A stretch of 64,000 bases of DNA from NCBI RefSeq assembly GCF_002288925.2, contig NW_022098030.1:8779532-8843531 (forward strand), given 5' to 3'. The notes under the pieces are model-generated. The model did no database searches, was not told where the DNA came from, and was given only the letters and a program-made list of their open reading frames with translations. The DNA comes from Delphinapterus leucas. Taxonomy: Eukaryota; Chordata; Mammalia; Artiodactyla; Monodontidae. A program made the position numbers and the translations under genes. This document shows positions 1 through 11,842 of the stretch, piece by piece. The number at the start of each line of letters is the position of its first letter. Within the stretch, counting starts at the first letter, position 1.

Positions 1-1670
1 GTCATAGGATATGCATAAGTTCAGAATTAGTGGATAATTTAACAGTTTTCCATAGTGTTCATAGAAATATACACTTTCACCAGCAATATATGAATTCCAG
101 TTTCTCCACATTCTGGCCCAAACTTGGTATTTTTAATTTTTTTTCATTTCAGTCACTCTAGTGTGTGTAGTTTCCAGTACAACTTAACATATTTTTAGCC
201 TTCTACCATGTCAATCCAATTTATGGGTTTTGATTTTTTGTCGTTTTTTTGCTTGCTTGTTTTCTGCCATTATATCTATGTTAAATTACCCATCATGGGT
301 TAATACGTTTAAAAAACTTCTTTAATGTTATTTATGAGGGTTTTGACAAGGGATGGAGTTAAATGTTTGTGCACAATCTATCTTTCACTAGATGTCCATT
401 AAACCATTTTCAGTTAAAAAAGAGATGCAGTAAAAATGCACTTACCCTAAAAACAATGCAAGTATCATTCTTAAGTGGAATACTTTGTTTTTTCAAATGA
501 AATACTTAACATTAAATATACCTTTCCTTTCTTGCTCTAGCAAAGTCCATTATATTAGGTAGAAATAATTTAACTTCCTATATTTTAGGGATTCTAAATT
601 ATTTTAAACTTATTTTAATCTATGTGCATTTATTCCCAATAGATCCATTACAATTGTAACAATATTTTAAATTCAGGAAATCTAGAACTTGATAATGCTC
701 TGTTTTTTGTTGCTAATTTTAACATACCTACAATGCAATTACGTCCTTCAGGTTCACTTCTCTGATCACACAAATGCAGTATACTGAGTCAATAACTTTA
801 ACACAAATAAAACAATTTCTTGGTCTATGAAATTTCAATTAAATCAGTTCTGATTTTAGAGCCTACTTTTGAAGACCACACTGTATAACAATTTATGACT
901 GTTCTAGTTTCAAAAAGTATTATCTTTAATGTGATGATAAAATTTCCTGGTTAGTGAACAAAGCAATCAAGTAATTGGCCATGGTAAACAAATCATTTTG
1001 ACATTTTAATAAAACTCACTTTTAAGCACTTCCCAGTTATATTTTTAAAGGTACCCTAAATTCTATCTAGCTGTGAAGTTTTCCTTATTCATGAGCACAT
1101 GGAAAATGGATGCTGTGTTTTTATAATAGGCCTTCTTTAGCAGACACTTTAATAGGAAATATAATATTTATTTTTAGGGGGTTTAGGGAAAGTATTGAAG
1201 CCCAGACCCTACTTCTTATTCCTTTTTTTCCAAATTTCTCTGAGTCAGTAAACAAACAAATATAACAAATAAGATAATACTTTTATAAATCACCAGTTTC
1301 CCAATATCCAATATTTCAAGTGTAGACTTGAGATACAGTTCATATAAGAGACCTAAGCAAGGTTTCCTAATTTATTCTGATTTAAAATGAGAATAAATGC
1401 ATCTGAAAGAGAGACGAGTTCCTTTTTCTGAGTAGCAGAATGAACAAGTATGAGCAGACTTTTTAAAGGGATAAAAGATGTATGCTTATTACAGGGGCGG
1501 CGGGGAGAGAACACAGAATGCATGAACACTGGCTTTAACTAGAGTGATATAGCTTACTAATAAAACGCAGCATATACTGAAATTGGGAGCAAATTCATTA
1601 ATTTTATTTTCTGGAGGATAACCATGAATAAAACATCAAAAGTTCTTTCAATTGTTTCCTCCTAACAAAA
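1..1670. other. AT-rich non-coding DNA
   Basis: I see no gene, RNA gene or recognisable repeat here. The sequence is strongly AT-rich with stop codons in all frames. It may hold very old repeat relics that cannot be recognised by eye. Confidence 0.6.
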
Positions 1671-1675
1671 GAGGG

Positions 1676-2074
1676 TGTATTCATTTGCTAGGGCTGCCAT
1701 AACAAAATACCAGAGACTAGGTGGCTTAAACAACATACATTTATTTTCTCACAGTTCTGGAGGCTGGAAGCCTAAGACTGACGTGATGGCAGGTTTAGTT
1801 TCTCCTGAGGCTTCTCTCCTTGCTTATAGACAGCTGCCTTCTCTCTCTGTCTTTACATGGCCTGTCTCTGTTTGTGGACATCCCTGGTATCGCTTCATCT
1901 TTTTTATAAGAACACCAGTAGTATTGGATTAAGGCCCATCCATCTGACCTCATTCAACAGTTATTACCCCTTTAAAGGACCTGTCTGCAAGTATAGCCAC
2001 ACTCTAAGGTACCAGGGGTTTAGGACTTCAACATATGAATTTTGGGGGAGGGTAACACAATTCAGTCCATAAAA
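1676..2074 (-). mobile_element. MaLR solo LTR (MLT1A/MST-like), reverse orientation
   Basis: This about 400 bp block is the reverse complement of an ERVL-MaLR long terminal repeat. Read on the plus strand it starts with the complement of the LTR 3' end (a TGTATTCATTTGCTAGGG-like start), runs through the usual 'cacagttctggaggctgga' stretch and ends in 'aattcagtccataa', the complement of the LTR 5' start. The flanks GAGGG (1671-1675) and GAAGG (2075-2079) match at 4 of 5 bases, the 5-bp TSD expected for this class. No internal retroviral sequence follows, so it is a solo LTR. Open frames across it are chance. A forward-oriented relative lies at 51.9 kb. Confidence 0.85.
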
Positions 2075-2079
2075 GAAGG

Positions 2080-2499
2080 ACAAAATTTTGGATAGATGTT
2101 TTCTATTTATGAGGTAGGCATGCCCCTTTTCCCTGCCACTTAATATATACAACACTAATTTGAATACATGCTTCCATTGCATCAATGTATACATGCAATG
2201 TATACAATCAGTTGTATTCCTTTTATCAGTAAATCACTCTGACAGGGAAAGCAAAGCACAATCTATCTATGGCTAATGAAATTCCTTCCAATAATTTTAA
2301 ACTATGGAGGTGGACAAGAGATTAGAAATATGATTCCTGTGGGGCAGAAATAAGTGTGTAATTGATCTTTTAACCCAGACAGAACACTTTGTCTAATACA
2401 TACTAAATACTGATATCTATTTTTTTGGTCAATGATCGTGAAATGGAGAAAAAGATAGAAAAATCCAGGTAGTATAGTAAAAATCTTATTTATTCTATT
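2080..2499. other. AT-rich non-coding DNA
   Basis: No gene or repeat is recognised between the MaLR LTR and the L2 relic. Confidence 0.5.
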
Positions 2500-3350
2500 T
2501 AAAATCTACCAAATATCCATGGGCACTTCAAAGTCATCAGTTTCCACCTGTACCATCGTTACTCCTCCCAAATTCAATTTCTTAGGGAATGGAATCACGA
2601 TTCCCTCCCTCATGCCTGTCAGGAACTTAGGAACCATTGTTAACTTCTTAAACTCACAATTCCAGTCATAAAGCCCTTTAAATTCTACCTCCAAAAAACT
2701 GTCATGCATATGTTTCTCTCCATGCCCAATGTCACTGTTCGTATATAGTGTTTTATATATAGTATTTTAACCTGCTTTACTACATTATTTACCCAGTTAG
2801 TATACCAACCTCTATCTCTGATACCCTTATACCAACTTACCAGTCTGTTTCTATTTGTCAAATAGAAATCTGATAATACCAATAATTAACTCCTCTTGTG
2901 GCATACATATCTTGTCACCCAGCTCCCTGTTTACATTTCTGACCCTCGTCATAGCTGGACATCTGTCATGCATATATAATAAAGTTATACTAAATATTTT
3001 ATAGGCTGGGTCCTTAGGTTTTATATATTAATCCCTCTGTCAGGAAATATACTTATTCACATTTTACTTCCTGTCTATCTCTTCCTTGTCCTTCAGAATG
3101 AAATAGTTTCCTCCTCATAAGAAATTGTTCCCATTACTACCCCTCCTTTTAGGACTTAATTACTTGCTTACTATATTGTTGTTATTACTTGTTTCCTATA
3201 GTAAGCCCATGTATATCTCTGCTGGATTAACACTGTACCACAGTTGTTTGCTAGCTTGTATGATTATCCGTCTAGAATGTGTATTCCCTGGACTCAGGAT
3301 TAATATTTGCTGTTTTTATTTGTATGCTTATATTATTGTTTGTCTTTTTT
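2500..3350 (+). mobile_element. L2 LINE relic
   Basis: The segment follows the 3' third of L2. A CT-rich stretch at 2,500-2,700 resembles the L2 block around 'caccatccacccag...gggagtcatc...'. It is followed at 3,050-3,340 by a tail resembling 'ctagactgtgagctccctgagggcaggg'. Divergence is high and the edges are approximate. It has no coding capacity. Confidence 0.45.
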
Positions 3351-3809
3351 TCAATAAATAAAAACTGAATAAGAACAATAAATATTTGACAAGACAATAC
3401 TTGGAAAACTCACTTCCTCTAAAAAAATAAATCTCAGTTCTATTGCATGACACAAGTTTAAATTCTAGGTTTCAAAATTTCTAGGCAAAGTATACAGGAA
3501 ATATTACCTTTATTCTAAACATAAAATAAACAGATCTTCAGAGGTGGAAAATGTAAACAGATCTTTATAGGTGGAATTTTGAATGACGTGAGGAATACTC
3601 ATAAATTAGAAGTTTACTTGGATTGAACATAAATGCATTATACATAAGTGTATCATACTTAAATACATGGTAATGAAACTTTTTTGGATTCTTACTATTT
3701 TAGTTATCCATTTATTGGTGTATCACTTAAAATAACTTCCATTTATTAGCTGTCATAATTCTCTGGAATTGACTGGGCTTAGGTGGACTAGTCTTGTTTG
3801 TTCCATATA

Positions 3810-4320
3810 CAAATTGTCCCCAACTTACAGTGGTTTGACTTAAAATTTTTTGACTTTATGAGGGTGGGAAAGCAGTAAACATTCAATAGAAAGCATACAT
3901 CAAATTTTGAATTTTGATCGTTTTCCAAACTGACAGTACGAGGTACATACTTTCTCACGATGCTGGGTAGTGGCAGTGAGCCACAGCTTCCAGTCAGCCA
4001 AGTGATCACGAAGGTGAATAACCGATACACTTTGTAATGGTAATGGTTGTACCCATACAACCATTCTGCTATTCACTTTCAGTACAGTACTCAATACATT
4101 ACATAAGATATTTAACACTTTATTATAAAATAGGCTTTGTGTAGATAATTTTGCCCAACAGTAGGCTAATGTAAGTGTTCTGAGCACGTTTAAGGTAGGC
4201 TAGGTTAAGCTCTGATGTTCAGTGGGTTAGGTGTATTAAATGCATTTTCAGTTGACAGTCTTTTCAACTTATGATGAGTTTATCGGATGTAACCTCATTG
4301 TAAATGGAGAAAGATCTTTT
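3810..4320. mobile_element. Tigger-like non-autonomous DNA transposon
   Basis: The two ends are imperfect inverted repeats. The left end reads CAAATTGTCCCCAACTTAC, and the right end is complementary to it with substitutions (...GTAA then GGAGAAAGATC...). Both are flanked by TA (3808-3809 and 4321-4322), the target duplicated by pogo/Tc1-mariner elements. The interior carries landmarks of the family: 'cgatgctgggtagtggcagtgagcc'-like sequence near 3,960 and 'taggttaggtgtattaaatgc'-like sequence near 4,230. No transposase frame is present. A perfect 10-bp inverted repeat with a 4-nt loop lies at 4042-4065. The subfamily is not certain. Confidence 0.75.
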
Positions 4321-4439
4321 TACCATCTGGACTGCTTAATCAGGGCTGAGATATTCAAGCTGACTTACTCATGTAAGTTACAATTGGTGCTGGCATTGGC
4401 TTGGGGTTCAGGCATGGTTTCTACGAGAGAGCTTTGATT

Positions 4440-5070
4440 ACACAGTGTGGGTAAGATAGGTAAATGAGAAAATCTGGTTTAAAAAATTAGATCATAGACA
4501 GCTTGGATGTCATGTTCAGGAATTTGACTTTTAATAATCATTTTAATAATCATTGGAAGGTGATGAAATATACTAAGCAGAAGATTGACTTTTAAAATGT
4601 CAGGTTTTTTATGAATGTAATTTTAGCAACTGGATAAAATATACTTGGGGGTAGGAAGCATGCCATTGACATGTATTAGTTGAGAGTTTACAAAAGACAG
4701 ATATAAAGCAGTAACATTATTGGAGGAAACAAAAGAACATTGAAAGGCATCATATCAAAATAAGAGGACTCCATTGACAGTCTCAGGGAAAAATAGGAAA
4801 GATCATGTTTGAGGATGAGTTTGAAGCTTTAAGCTTGGGGAAGTAGATAGTTCTGACATCATTCATGGAGACAAAACAGAAAAAGACATAAAATTTGGGG
4901 GGGAAGATAACAAGTCCAGTTTAGTTTTTAACCAAATCTGAGGTGGCTTTGGTACATCTGTGTACTTTGAAATATGGCTTTCAGCATGAAAGAGAAAGAG
5001 GGGATAGAAATACAGGTTTTGCAGTTATCAAGGATGTGCTTTGGAAAACAGCGTTACTCAGGATGAGACT
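4440..5070 (-). mobile_element. Probable L2 LINE relic, reverse orientation
   Basis: Purine-rich sequence such as 'ggaggaaacaaaagaacattg' and 'gaggatgagtttgaagctt' follows the order of reverse-complemented L2. There are no open frames of interest. Divergence is very high, so the family call is tentative. Confidence 0.35.
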
Positions 5071-5470
5071 GGCAGTTTTATATATTACTGTAGGACTGTA
5101 AGCTTATTCAACAATGTTCTCAAAGAAATTAAATAGCATGAAAAATGTTCCTATTAGAATAAGTAGGGGGGAAATATCCTAAGCTAAATGTGTAATATGT
5201 ATTCAACAGTTGTCTTTTAGTTCATTGATTCAGAGGCTGCATCATGTCTTTCTCCTCCTTGCTGCCTCCTTTTGAGCTAAATCACATATACTGGGACAGT
5301 GTGGTTAATGAAAATTTGCTTGTATGAGTAAATTGTGCAGTGCTTCAGGCCTACTTTTCCAGTTGCTCTTTGTATTAAACAAAATGTAGATTTTTAAAGA
5401 TATAATGAATGTATAACAGGCTTTTTCATTACAAGTATCAAAGTAACCACTGAAGGAAAAAATTAGCTTT
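5071..5470. other. Non-coding DNA without recognised feature
   Basis: Unremarkable AT-rich sequence between the L2 relic and the first SINE. Nothing is recognised. Confidence 0.5.
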
Positions 5471-5480
5471 TGATTCCTTC

Positions 5481-5695
5481 TTTTTTTTTTTTTTTTTTTT
5501 TTTTTTGGTACACGGGCCTCTCACTGTCGTGGCCTCTCCGGTGTGGAGCACAGGCTCCGGACGTGCAGGCTCAGCGGCAATGGCTCATGGGCCCAGCCGC
5601 TCTGCGGCATGTGGGATCTTCCCGGACCGGGGCACGAACCCGTGTCCCCTGCATCGGCAGGCGGACTCTCAACCACTGCGCCACCAGGGAAGCCC
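5481..5695 (-). mobile_element. CHR-type tRNA-derived SINE, reverse orientation
   Basis: Read on the minus strand this is a complete SINE. It has a GGGCTTCCCTGGTGG head, a Pol III A box (TGGCGCAGTGG) and B box (GGTTCGTGCCC), a GC-rich body and a poly-A tail (the plus-strand T run at 5481-5506). The insertion duplicated TGATTCCTTC, seen at 5471-5480 and again at 5696-5705. The head resembles a tRNA-Glu-related SINE, the pattern of the CHR family in whales, hippos and ruminants. Such elements are transcribed by Pol III and moved by L1 proteins. The intact TSD and long tail suggest a young insertion. Confidence 0.93.
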
Positions 5696-5880
5696 TGATT
5701 CCTTCTTTTTGTAACTAGACATTTAATGAGCAATTCGAGGATTACTATTAAGGGACCCAGAAACCATTTGCAGAAAAATTTTACAGTGCTTCCTCAAGAA
5801 TGTCAATATAATAGCCTGAAGTGTTTGTAGCAGACGGCAGAAAACCTTTTCTAATATTCCACATAATAACTACCTCAAAG

Positions 5881-5889
<9 letters not shown>

Positions 5890-5918
<29 letters not shown>

Positions 5919-6510
5919 NNNNNNNNNNNNNNNNNNNNNNNNNNNNNNNNNNNNNNNNNNNNNNNNNNNNNNNNNNNNNNNNNNNNNNNNNNNNNNNNNN
6001 NNNNNNNNNNNNNNNNNNNNNNNNNNNNNNNNNNNNNNNNNNNNNNNNNNNNNNNNNNNNNNNNNNNNNNNNNNNNNNNNNNNNNNNNNNNNNNNNNNNN
6101 NNNNNNNNNNNNNNNNNNNNNNNNNNNNNNNNNNNNNNNNNNNNNNNNNNNNNNNNNNNNNNNNNNNNNNNNNNNNNNNNNNNNNNNNNNNNNNNNNNNN
6201 NNNNNNNNNNNNNNNNNNNNNNNNNNNNNNNNNNNNNNNNNNNNNNNNNNNNNNNNNNNNNNNNNNNNNNNNNNNNNNNNNNNNNNNNNNNNNNNNNNNN
6301 NNNNNNNNNNNNNNNNNNATCCGATGATGGGCGCTTAGGTTGTTTCCATCTCCGGGCTATTGTAAATAGAGCTGCAATGAACATTTTGGTACATGACTCT
6401 TTTTGAGTTTTGGTTTCCTCAGGGTATATGCCCAGCAGTGGGATTGCTGGGTCATATGGTAATTCTATTTGTAGTTTTTTAAGGAACCTCCATACTGTTC
6501 TCCATAGTGG
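5890..6510 (-). mobile_element. Young 5'-truncated L1, reverse orientation, interrupted by a gap
   Basis: A 14-bp perfect TSD, CAAAGCCAGATTTT, lies at 5876-5889 and 6511-6524 and brackets a T run (the L1 poly-A), 400 Ns and 192 bp of L1. The minus strand of 6319-6510 encodes the ORF2 C-terminal region, with the run [20 protein letters not shown] followed by FIAALFTIARRWKQP. The equivalent distance from the 3' end to this point in the 58.5 kb L1 is about 391 bp, so the 400-N gap is close to the expected missing length. The element is 5'-truncated and not functional. It closely resembles the 17 kb and 58 kb copies. Confidence 0.9.
5919..6318. other. Assembly gap (400 N)
   Basis: Four hundred ambiguous bases start directly inside the T run of a reverse-oriented L1. 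The missing sequence is inferred to be the L1 3'UTR and the last part of ORF2. Frames computed across the gap are not real. Confidence 0.99.
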
Positions 6511-6632
6511 CAAAGCCAGATTTTGACCATAACACCAGGACCAAAGCTCAGGATGAAAACCATAAAGCTAGGTTTCATTAATAATAGGTATATAGAGAGA
6601 ATTTAAAATAAATATCAAAAGTAATAAAAATG

Positions 6633-6845
6633 GGGCTTCCCTGGTGGCGCAGTGGTTGAGAGTCCGCCTGCCGATGCAGGCTATACGGGTTCGTGCCCCG
6701 GTCCGGGAAGATCCCACATGCCGCAGAGCAGCAGGGCCCATGAGCCGTGGCCGCTGAGCCTGCACGTCCGGAGCCTGTGCTCCGCAACGGGACAGGCCAC
6801 AACAATGGGAGGCCCGCGTACCACAAAAAAAAAAAAAAAAAAAAA
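6633..6845 (+). mobile_element. CHR-type SINE, forward orientation
   Basis: This is a complete element with a GGGCTTCCCTGGTGGC head, A box at about 6644-6656 and B box (GGTTCGTGCCC) near 6690. The body ends in CGCGTACCAC and an uninterrupted A tail. The TSD GTAATAAAAATG is present at 6621-6632 and 6846-6857 and may extend into the upstream A run. Open frames on either strand here are SINE translations without biological meaning. Confidence 0.93.
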
Positions 6846-6857
6846 GTAATAAAAATG

Positions 6858-7419
6858 AAATTATAAAAACTTTCAAAAAATAAATTTTATACAAGATAGA
6901 AACATTTCAATATAGCTAAAGAAATGTGACATGTACATTTTTAATGTTTTTATTAAGCCAAAACATTTTTTATGATTATTTGAATATACTAATGTTTTTT
7001 GCTGAAAACTCTGAAATTACAGAAAAGCATAAAAAGTGAAATTAGTCATTCATCATCCCCATATTAAAAGGAAATCTCTACAAAAACTGTAGCTATGTAT
7101 ATTACCATATGTAGTATGATTATGCATATATATTATGCACAATGTATTATATTTTTTTTACATTTTATGACAAAAACTTACCAATGAACTATGAACATTT
7201 TCATATATTACCAAATAATGCATTTATCTTCATAGAAGTCAATTTTATGGCTTTATCATAATTTATTTCTTATTCTTGAGAAAGTATAATTTAAAATTAT
7301 CAGATGGCAGGCAGTGATATAGTAGTGTATGAAGCAGTTATCAAAGAAATTGTCTCGAGAACCAAAGATACTAAAAGCAAAATGAGAATAAATTGACCAT
7401 AGAATGTTTGTATGTAACA
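6858..7419. other. AT-rich non-coding DNA
   Basis: No gene or repeat family is recognised. The composition is very AT-rich with short A and T runs. Confidence 0.5.
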
Positions 7420-8070
7420 GTGATTAGCTAAAGCTGGTGGGAGGAGGGAGAATAGGTGGGGAGAGTTAAAGAAGGACTTTGAAAGCCACACTTAAATAGT
7501 TCACATTTTATCCTGAGGGTATGTTTGTGTCCAAAGGCATACTTTAATAAAATCAATGTTTTTGAAAGTTTAATCAAGTGGCCATATGTTATGGGAGTGG
7601 AGTGAGGAGAGATTGAAGACCAGCAGACCTGTAAAGTGGTTACTGTATTAATCCCAGCATGAGATGAAAGGGATGGCAAAGGGAATGGAAAGAAAAAGAC
7701 AGATTAAGAGAAATGTTTTGAGTAACAATGTCATATAACTGAGTCCCTCTGATCGAAGAGGAAAAACAAACATTACATTGGTTTTGAACAGGAAATTTGA
7801 AGCTATGGCAAACCCCCAACTCAAAATTTTGGTGGCTCTTTGGAGTATAATAAAAGAGTCTGTTGCAGTTCTGAATAAGTAACAAGTAAATTTAACTGTA
7901 CAGAAGGTACCTGCAGTATTGGAGCCCTGGGCAAGAATAAGCTAAGGATTAAAGGAGTGAATAGCAAAAGTTTAAGAAGTACATGGAGGGAATGTCCATA
8001 GTAAGGAAGGCAAGAGGAGGAAGGTAACCAGGAACTTTTGATTCTTCTGCCATCCCCAGGATAAATGGAA
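7420..8070 (-). mobile_element. L2 LINE relic, reverse orientation
   Basis: The order of motifs follows reverse-complemented L2. 'gactttgaaagccacac...ttttatcctgaggg' corresponds to the block before the conserved 'gggaagccattg'. Further along, 'gagatgaaagggatggcaaagggaatggaaag' corresponds to the purine-rich block that follows it. The minus-strand frames at 7,428-8,075 are fragments without a recognisable domain. Divergence is high. Confidence 0.5.
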
Positions 8071-8717
8071 GACATAATACATAGAGCACTGGTTAGCTGA
8101 GGGAGAAGCAGGCATGCTCACACTGTCTGTACGGAGCTTCACAATTGTGTATCACACTCTCTGAGAAATTTCCTGGACTCTTTTTGCTTCCCTATGATCT
8201 CTCCAGTGTCTAATCTCTGTTGTAGCAGTTGGTTATATAGCACTTTGACGTTTAGACAATATCCTTTATTACAATATATAAGATTTAGCATATATTTGCA
8301 TTTCTAATTATGGCATAAGGTTACTGATGTAAATTTAAAAATATATATAGCCAAAGGTGTTGTAATGAAAGAGAACTGGACATAACTTGAAATATGTGCA
8401 GTGTAAACCAGCAACTGCCCCTTAATAAATGTGACAATTTAACCCCTTCAAACTCTATTGCTCTTTTCAGTCCTACATCTTTTCATTATGTTTGGTGTTT
8501 TCCTTCATTTCCTGAGACTTGTTTGGCCTCTTTCCAATTTATAATTTGTAAATTCTCACTGTGATAACTTAGTAGCTTTCAGCCCAGGAGACTCAATTTT
8601 TCTTCTAAATACATATCAAATAATATCTTAGTAGGCTGCCAACCTGTTTAAGTTTAAATTCTAGGGAGACTGTGATCACTAGGCTCTTGCCACAGATTTC
8701 TGGGATCAAAAACTGAT
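8071..8717. other. Non-coding DNA without recognised feature
   Basis: Nothing recognisable is seen apart from short AT runs near 8,270-8,350. Confidence 0.5.
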
Positions 8718-8718
8718 C

Positions 8719-8897
8719 CATTGTTTTCCAAAGTCAGCTTCACATTGTAATCATCTGGGAAATCTTTTTCAAATACTGATTCCTAGCTCTCACTGCATAC
8801 ATCGTAATTTAGTTTGTATGGGGGGTAACCTGGGAATCAGATTTTTTTTTGAACTCTCCAGGTGATTCTAGTGTGCAGAGAAGTTTGGAAACCACTG
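8719..8897 (+). mobile_element. MER5-like hAT (Charlie) DNA transposon
   Basis: The block begins CATTGTTTTCCAAAGTC and ends GGAAACCACTG, the near-complementary ends of MER5-type non-autonomous hAT elements. The interior preserves 'taatcatctggga' and 'ccaggtgattctagtgtgcag'. The length of about 180 bp fits MER5A. The 8-bp flanks are too degraded to give a clear TSD. No coding capacity is present. Confidence 0.75.
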
Positions 8898-10679
8898 GAT
8901 TACTCTTTTGTCTCTGTGTCTTATAGTGCAACGCATGAGCATTGAATCATAACAGCTGATTTCTACCCTTCTGGGATCTCCTTTTTCCTCTTGAGATAGG
9001 GGAACCAATGCATTTATACATTTCCCACTGTCATAGCTTGCACAATAGAACTAGCACAGAGCTCTTCAAATATTCTGGTACCCCAGCCTTGCCCCAGTCC
9101 AAGGTATCTCTTAATGCTTTAGATAAGGAAGTGTTTTCTGGACTTTCTTAGGGTTGGAGGGGCAGGTTACTCCAAAAAAGCCTGCTATTTCAGCAGCCTA
9201 TGAACTCCTTTCCCAATCCTGTGCTGTTGAAATTGCTGCATTTCAACCACATTGATTGTAAATAATTGCTTAGTCCAGGCTTTGCTCGCTAATCCAATAG
9301 ACTATTAATAGTAACATCAATCACAAGTGCTTACAACACATTGAAACCCAAATTCTCAGTGAGTGCTCACCAAGTTAATAAATTCATCCTGATCAAGTCA
9401 TGATACATGATCATGACGTATGATTATGTCATGTTATCTCTTCCTCCATACAGTCCAACACTTTTAGATTGCACTCCATAATACTCCCCAGTTTCCTGCA
9501 GATACAGATGTTTAGAGCTTAGAACATTTTTGGTGTAATAGCGATCTCTTTCCAGGTAGAAAAGCATATCTGTTTGAATTAAATAGGACTCTGTCTATAT
9601 ATACACCTGAAGGCAATACTCTGGAAAGAGATTATCTTGAGATTTGGAATTAATTTATGAGGTATCTTTCTCAGAGTTAACTATGGAATGGCTTTTAGGC
9701 ATAGGAGAGCAGCTTCCTGGGGAAGAGAAGGGCTGCCTTGTCCAGGAAGAAGTCAAGAGAATTTAGAAGTTGTCAGGCTCTTCCATGTATGCCCCCAAAT
9801 CCCTATCCCACATCCCAAGTTCTGTTCCCCTACCCAATTAGCACTGTAAATCTGCCACTGCTGCAATCCAATCTAAACTTCTTCAACCATATCTGCTCTT
9901 CTATTACTTCTATTACTGGAGATAGGATGCTTCTTCAAAGGTTTCATGCAGGCTCTCTGCTTCTTATTTTAAGATTTAAGATTGTAGATTTTAGTTCTCT
10001 TTTTCCCTGTATAAACTCTCGAGAGCTATGGGAAACAGCCAACTGATTGCGCAAGCTTTATAACCACTACTTCTTGTACCTACAGGAACTTGTTCTTCCA
10101 ACCTTCTTTCTTTCACCTACGCTTCCACTCATGCCACAAGAGATAATAATTTAATTGGATCTGATGCCACTTCTTGACATAGATTATGCATGGCCCTTTT
10201 CTCCACCCTACCCTCCACTAGCAATGAATTTATGCCAGTAATTATTTACTCTTTGACCAATACAATCCCAGAATGCCATTATAAGTGTCTCTTTCCTGGG
10301 GTCAGTTCATGTACCAATTACTCTACCAATCAGGGCCTCAATAGGAGATCGTTGGCACATTCAGGATCATTTGAGGATAGTTTGTTTTCAGAGAGACAAT
10401 TTATAAAAATCTGCATGTAGTAGAACCATGAGGATTAGTGCTGGACTTAGCAGTATCACTCCTCTTACCATTCCTAGGCCTACTGGAAAAAGGGGTAGAG
10501 GTAGTGGTTTGGGGAACCTGGAAGTAAATAATTCTATAGAGTTAGCATGGGCTTTCAGTCAAAGGAAATAGCCAGTTCCCTGCAGAGAGGGATCCGGGGG
10601 GAATATAACCTGGCCACTTTGTTCTATTAGGTTTTCCTGTTGGCCAAACCCAATCTGAAAGCAAAAGACATGGGAACTT
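8898..10679. other. Non-coding DNA, no recognised gene or young repeat
   Basis: This 1.8 kb has no clear repeat or gene. Open frames at 9,738-10,046 and 10,190-10,420 have no recognisable domain, no conserved motif and no splice context I could support. It may contain old, unrecognised repeat DNA. Confidence 0.5.
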
Positions 10680-10694
10680 GCTAATGTAGTTCTT

Positions 10695-10900
10695 TTTTTT
10701 TTTTTTTTGCGGTACGCGGGCCTCTCACTGTTGTGGCCTCTCCCGTTGTGGAGCACAGGCTCCGGACGCGCAGGCCCAGCGGCCATGGCTCACGGGCCCA
10801 GCCGCTCCGCGGCATGTGGGATCTTCCCGGACCGGAGCACGAACCCGTGTCCCCTGCATCAGCAAGCGGACTCTCAACGACTGTGCCACCAGGGAAGCCC
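10695..10900 (-). mobile_element. CHR-type SINE, reverse orientation
   Basis: A complete SINE lies on the minus strand with a short poly-A (the T run ending at 10709). A perfect 15-bp TSD, GCTAATGTAGTTCTT, is seen at 10680-10694 and 10901-10915. The head reads GGGCTTCCCTGGTGG on the minus strand, with B box GGTTCGTGCTC, one base off the young consensus GGTTCGTGCCC. The perfect TSD points to a recent insertion. Confidence 0.94.
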
Positions 10901-11169
10901 GCTAATGTAGTTCTTACAAATGTGCCTCACAGACCAGAGAGCAAGGTTTAAGAGAGTTGAGAGCAGATAAGAAGATTAAGAAAGCCCGTCCGCTCTCAAT
11001 TTAGAATAACTGCTTGGAACTTATACATTTCATGCCTACGAAAGAGATTTTTTAAGAAGAAAGAATTGTCCATATTTTAATAGTAGAATTATTTTCAAAG
11101 ACATCTTAATCAAAGTTTTACTACTTAGGATTTGTATAATAATGAGCTATGTTATACTGAGTGTGTCCT

Positions 11170-11395
11170 ATAGGTCAAGCATATTCCAAATTTATTTTAT
11201 TTATTGTCTAATTTGATTGTCAAACAATTCTATTGCTATGTATCCATTGTTAGGGTACTATTGTGCCAATTTTGTGGGTCTGCAACTGGTGCTTGATGAG
11301 ATTAGCTTGTTTTTAGTCAGTAGATTGTAAGTGGGAATTTAGGATATGACTTCTGCTCTGTTTGACTCCAAAGCCAGAACACTACATTAGTTGGT
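11170..11395 (-). mobile_element. MIR SINE relic, reverse orientation
   Basis: The sequence follows the MIR core in reverse. It has a 'tatgttatactgagtgtg' start, a central 'gtaagtgggaatttaggata' resembling MIR 'agtggcagagccgggattcga', and a 'gactccaaagccagaacact' end. Divergence is typical of this ancient mammalian family and the edges are approximate. Confidence 0.55.
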
Positions 11396-11830
11396 ATAAT
11401 ATTGGGGAAAATTTTCAGTGATTATCTCTTCCTATATATACTTTACAGAGTTATTCACTGGGCATCTTCTATGAGGCAGACAATTTAACAAGGATCACAG
11501 TAGATATGAAGAAGGATATAACACAGACCTGGTTCTTGGCATGAATATGGTGTTTTGGAGAGTCAGTGTGCCTGCACTGAAGAAATATGTGTTTAAGAGG
11601 CATGGGTGGCAATGTTGTGGTCATAGTGTGACCTGCAGCATTATATCAGAAAAGCTTTCAGTGACCAAGGAAACAATTCCAGCTTCCTAGAGTAAGGACA
11701 ACAAGCCTCAGAAAACCAGGAGGGATTTAGATAGGTTCCTCTTCTAGTAGGATGACAAATAAAATCAAGAACTCAATATGCACTTGAAGGTATAAATAAG
11801 CCTTTAGCTTATTATTAAATTTGTAATTTT
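11396..11830. other. Non-coding DNA without recognised feature
   Basis: No gene, RNA or repeat is recognised between the MIR relic and the longer CHR SINE. Confidence 0.5.
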
Positions 11831-11842
11831 GAAAAGGAAACA

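Noticed and set aside
1675..2194. Overlapping frames on both strands
   Set aside because: They lie in the MaLR solo LTR and show no conserved domain.
5470..5733. Open frames of 69-82 codons with Arg/Pro/Gly-rich peptides
   Set aside because: They are translations of a CHR-type SINE, and similar peptides recur at every SINE in the window.
5821..6513. Long frames crossing the gap
   Set aside because: Most residues are undefined because of the 400 Ns, and the rest is L1 ORF2 or a T/A run.
8719..8897. Possible MIR rather than MER5
   Set aside because: Near-complementary termini and interior wording fit MER5, although no clear 8-bp TSD remains.
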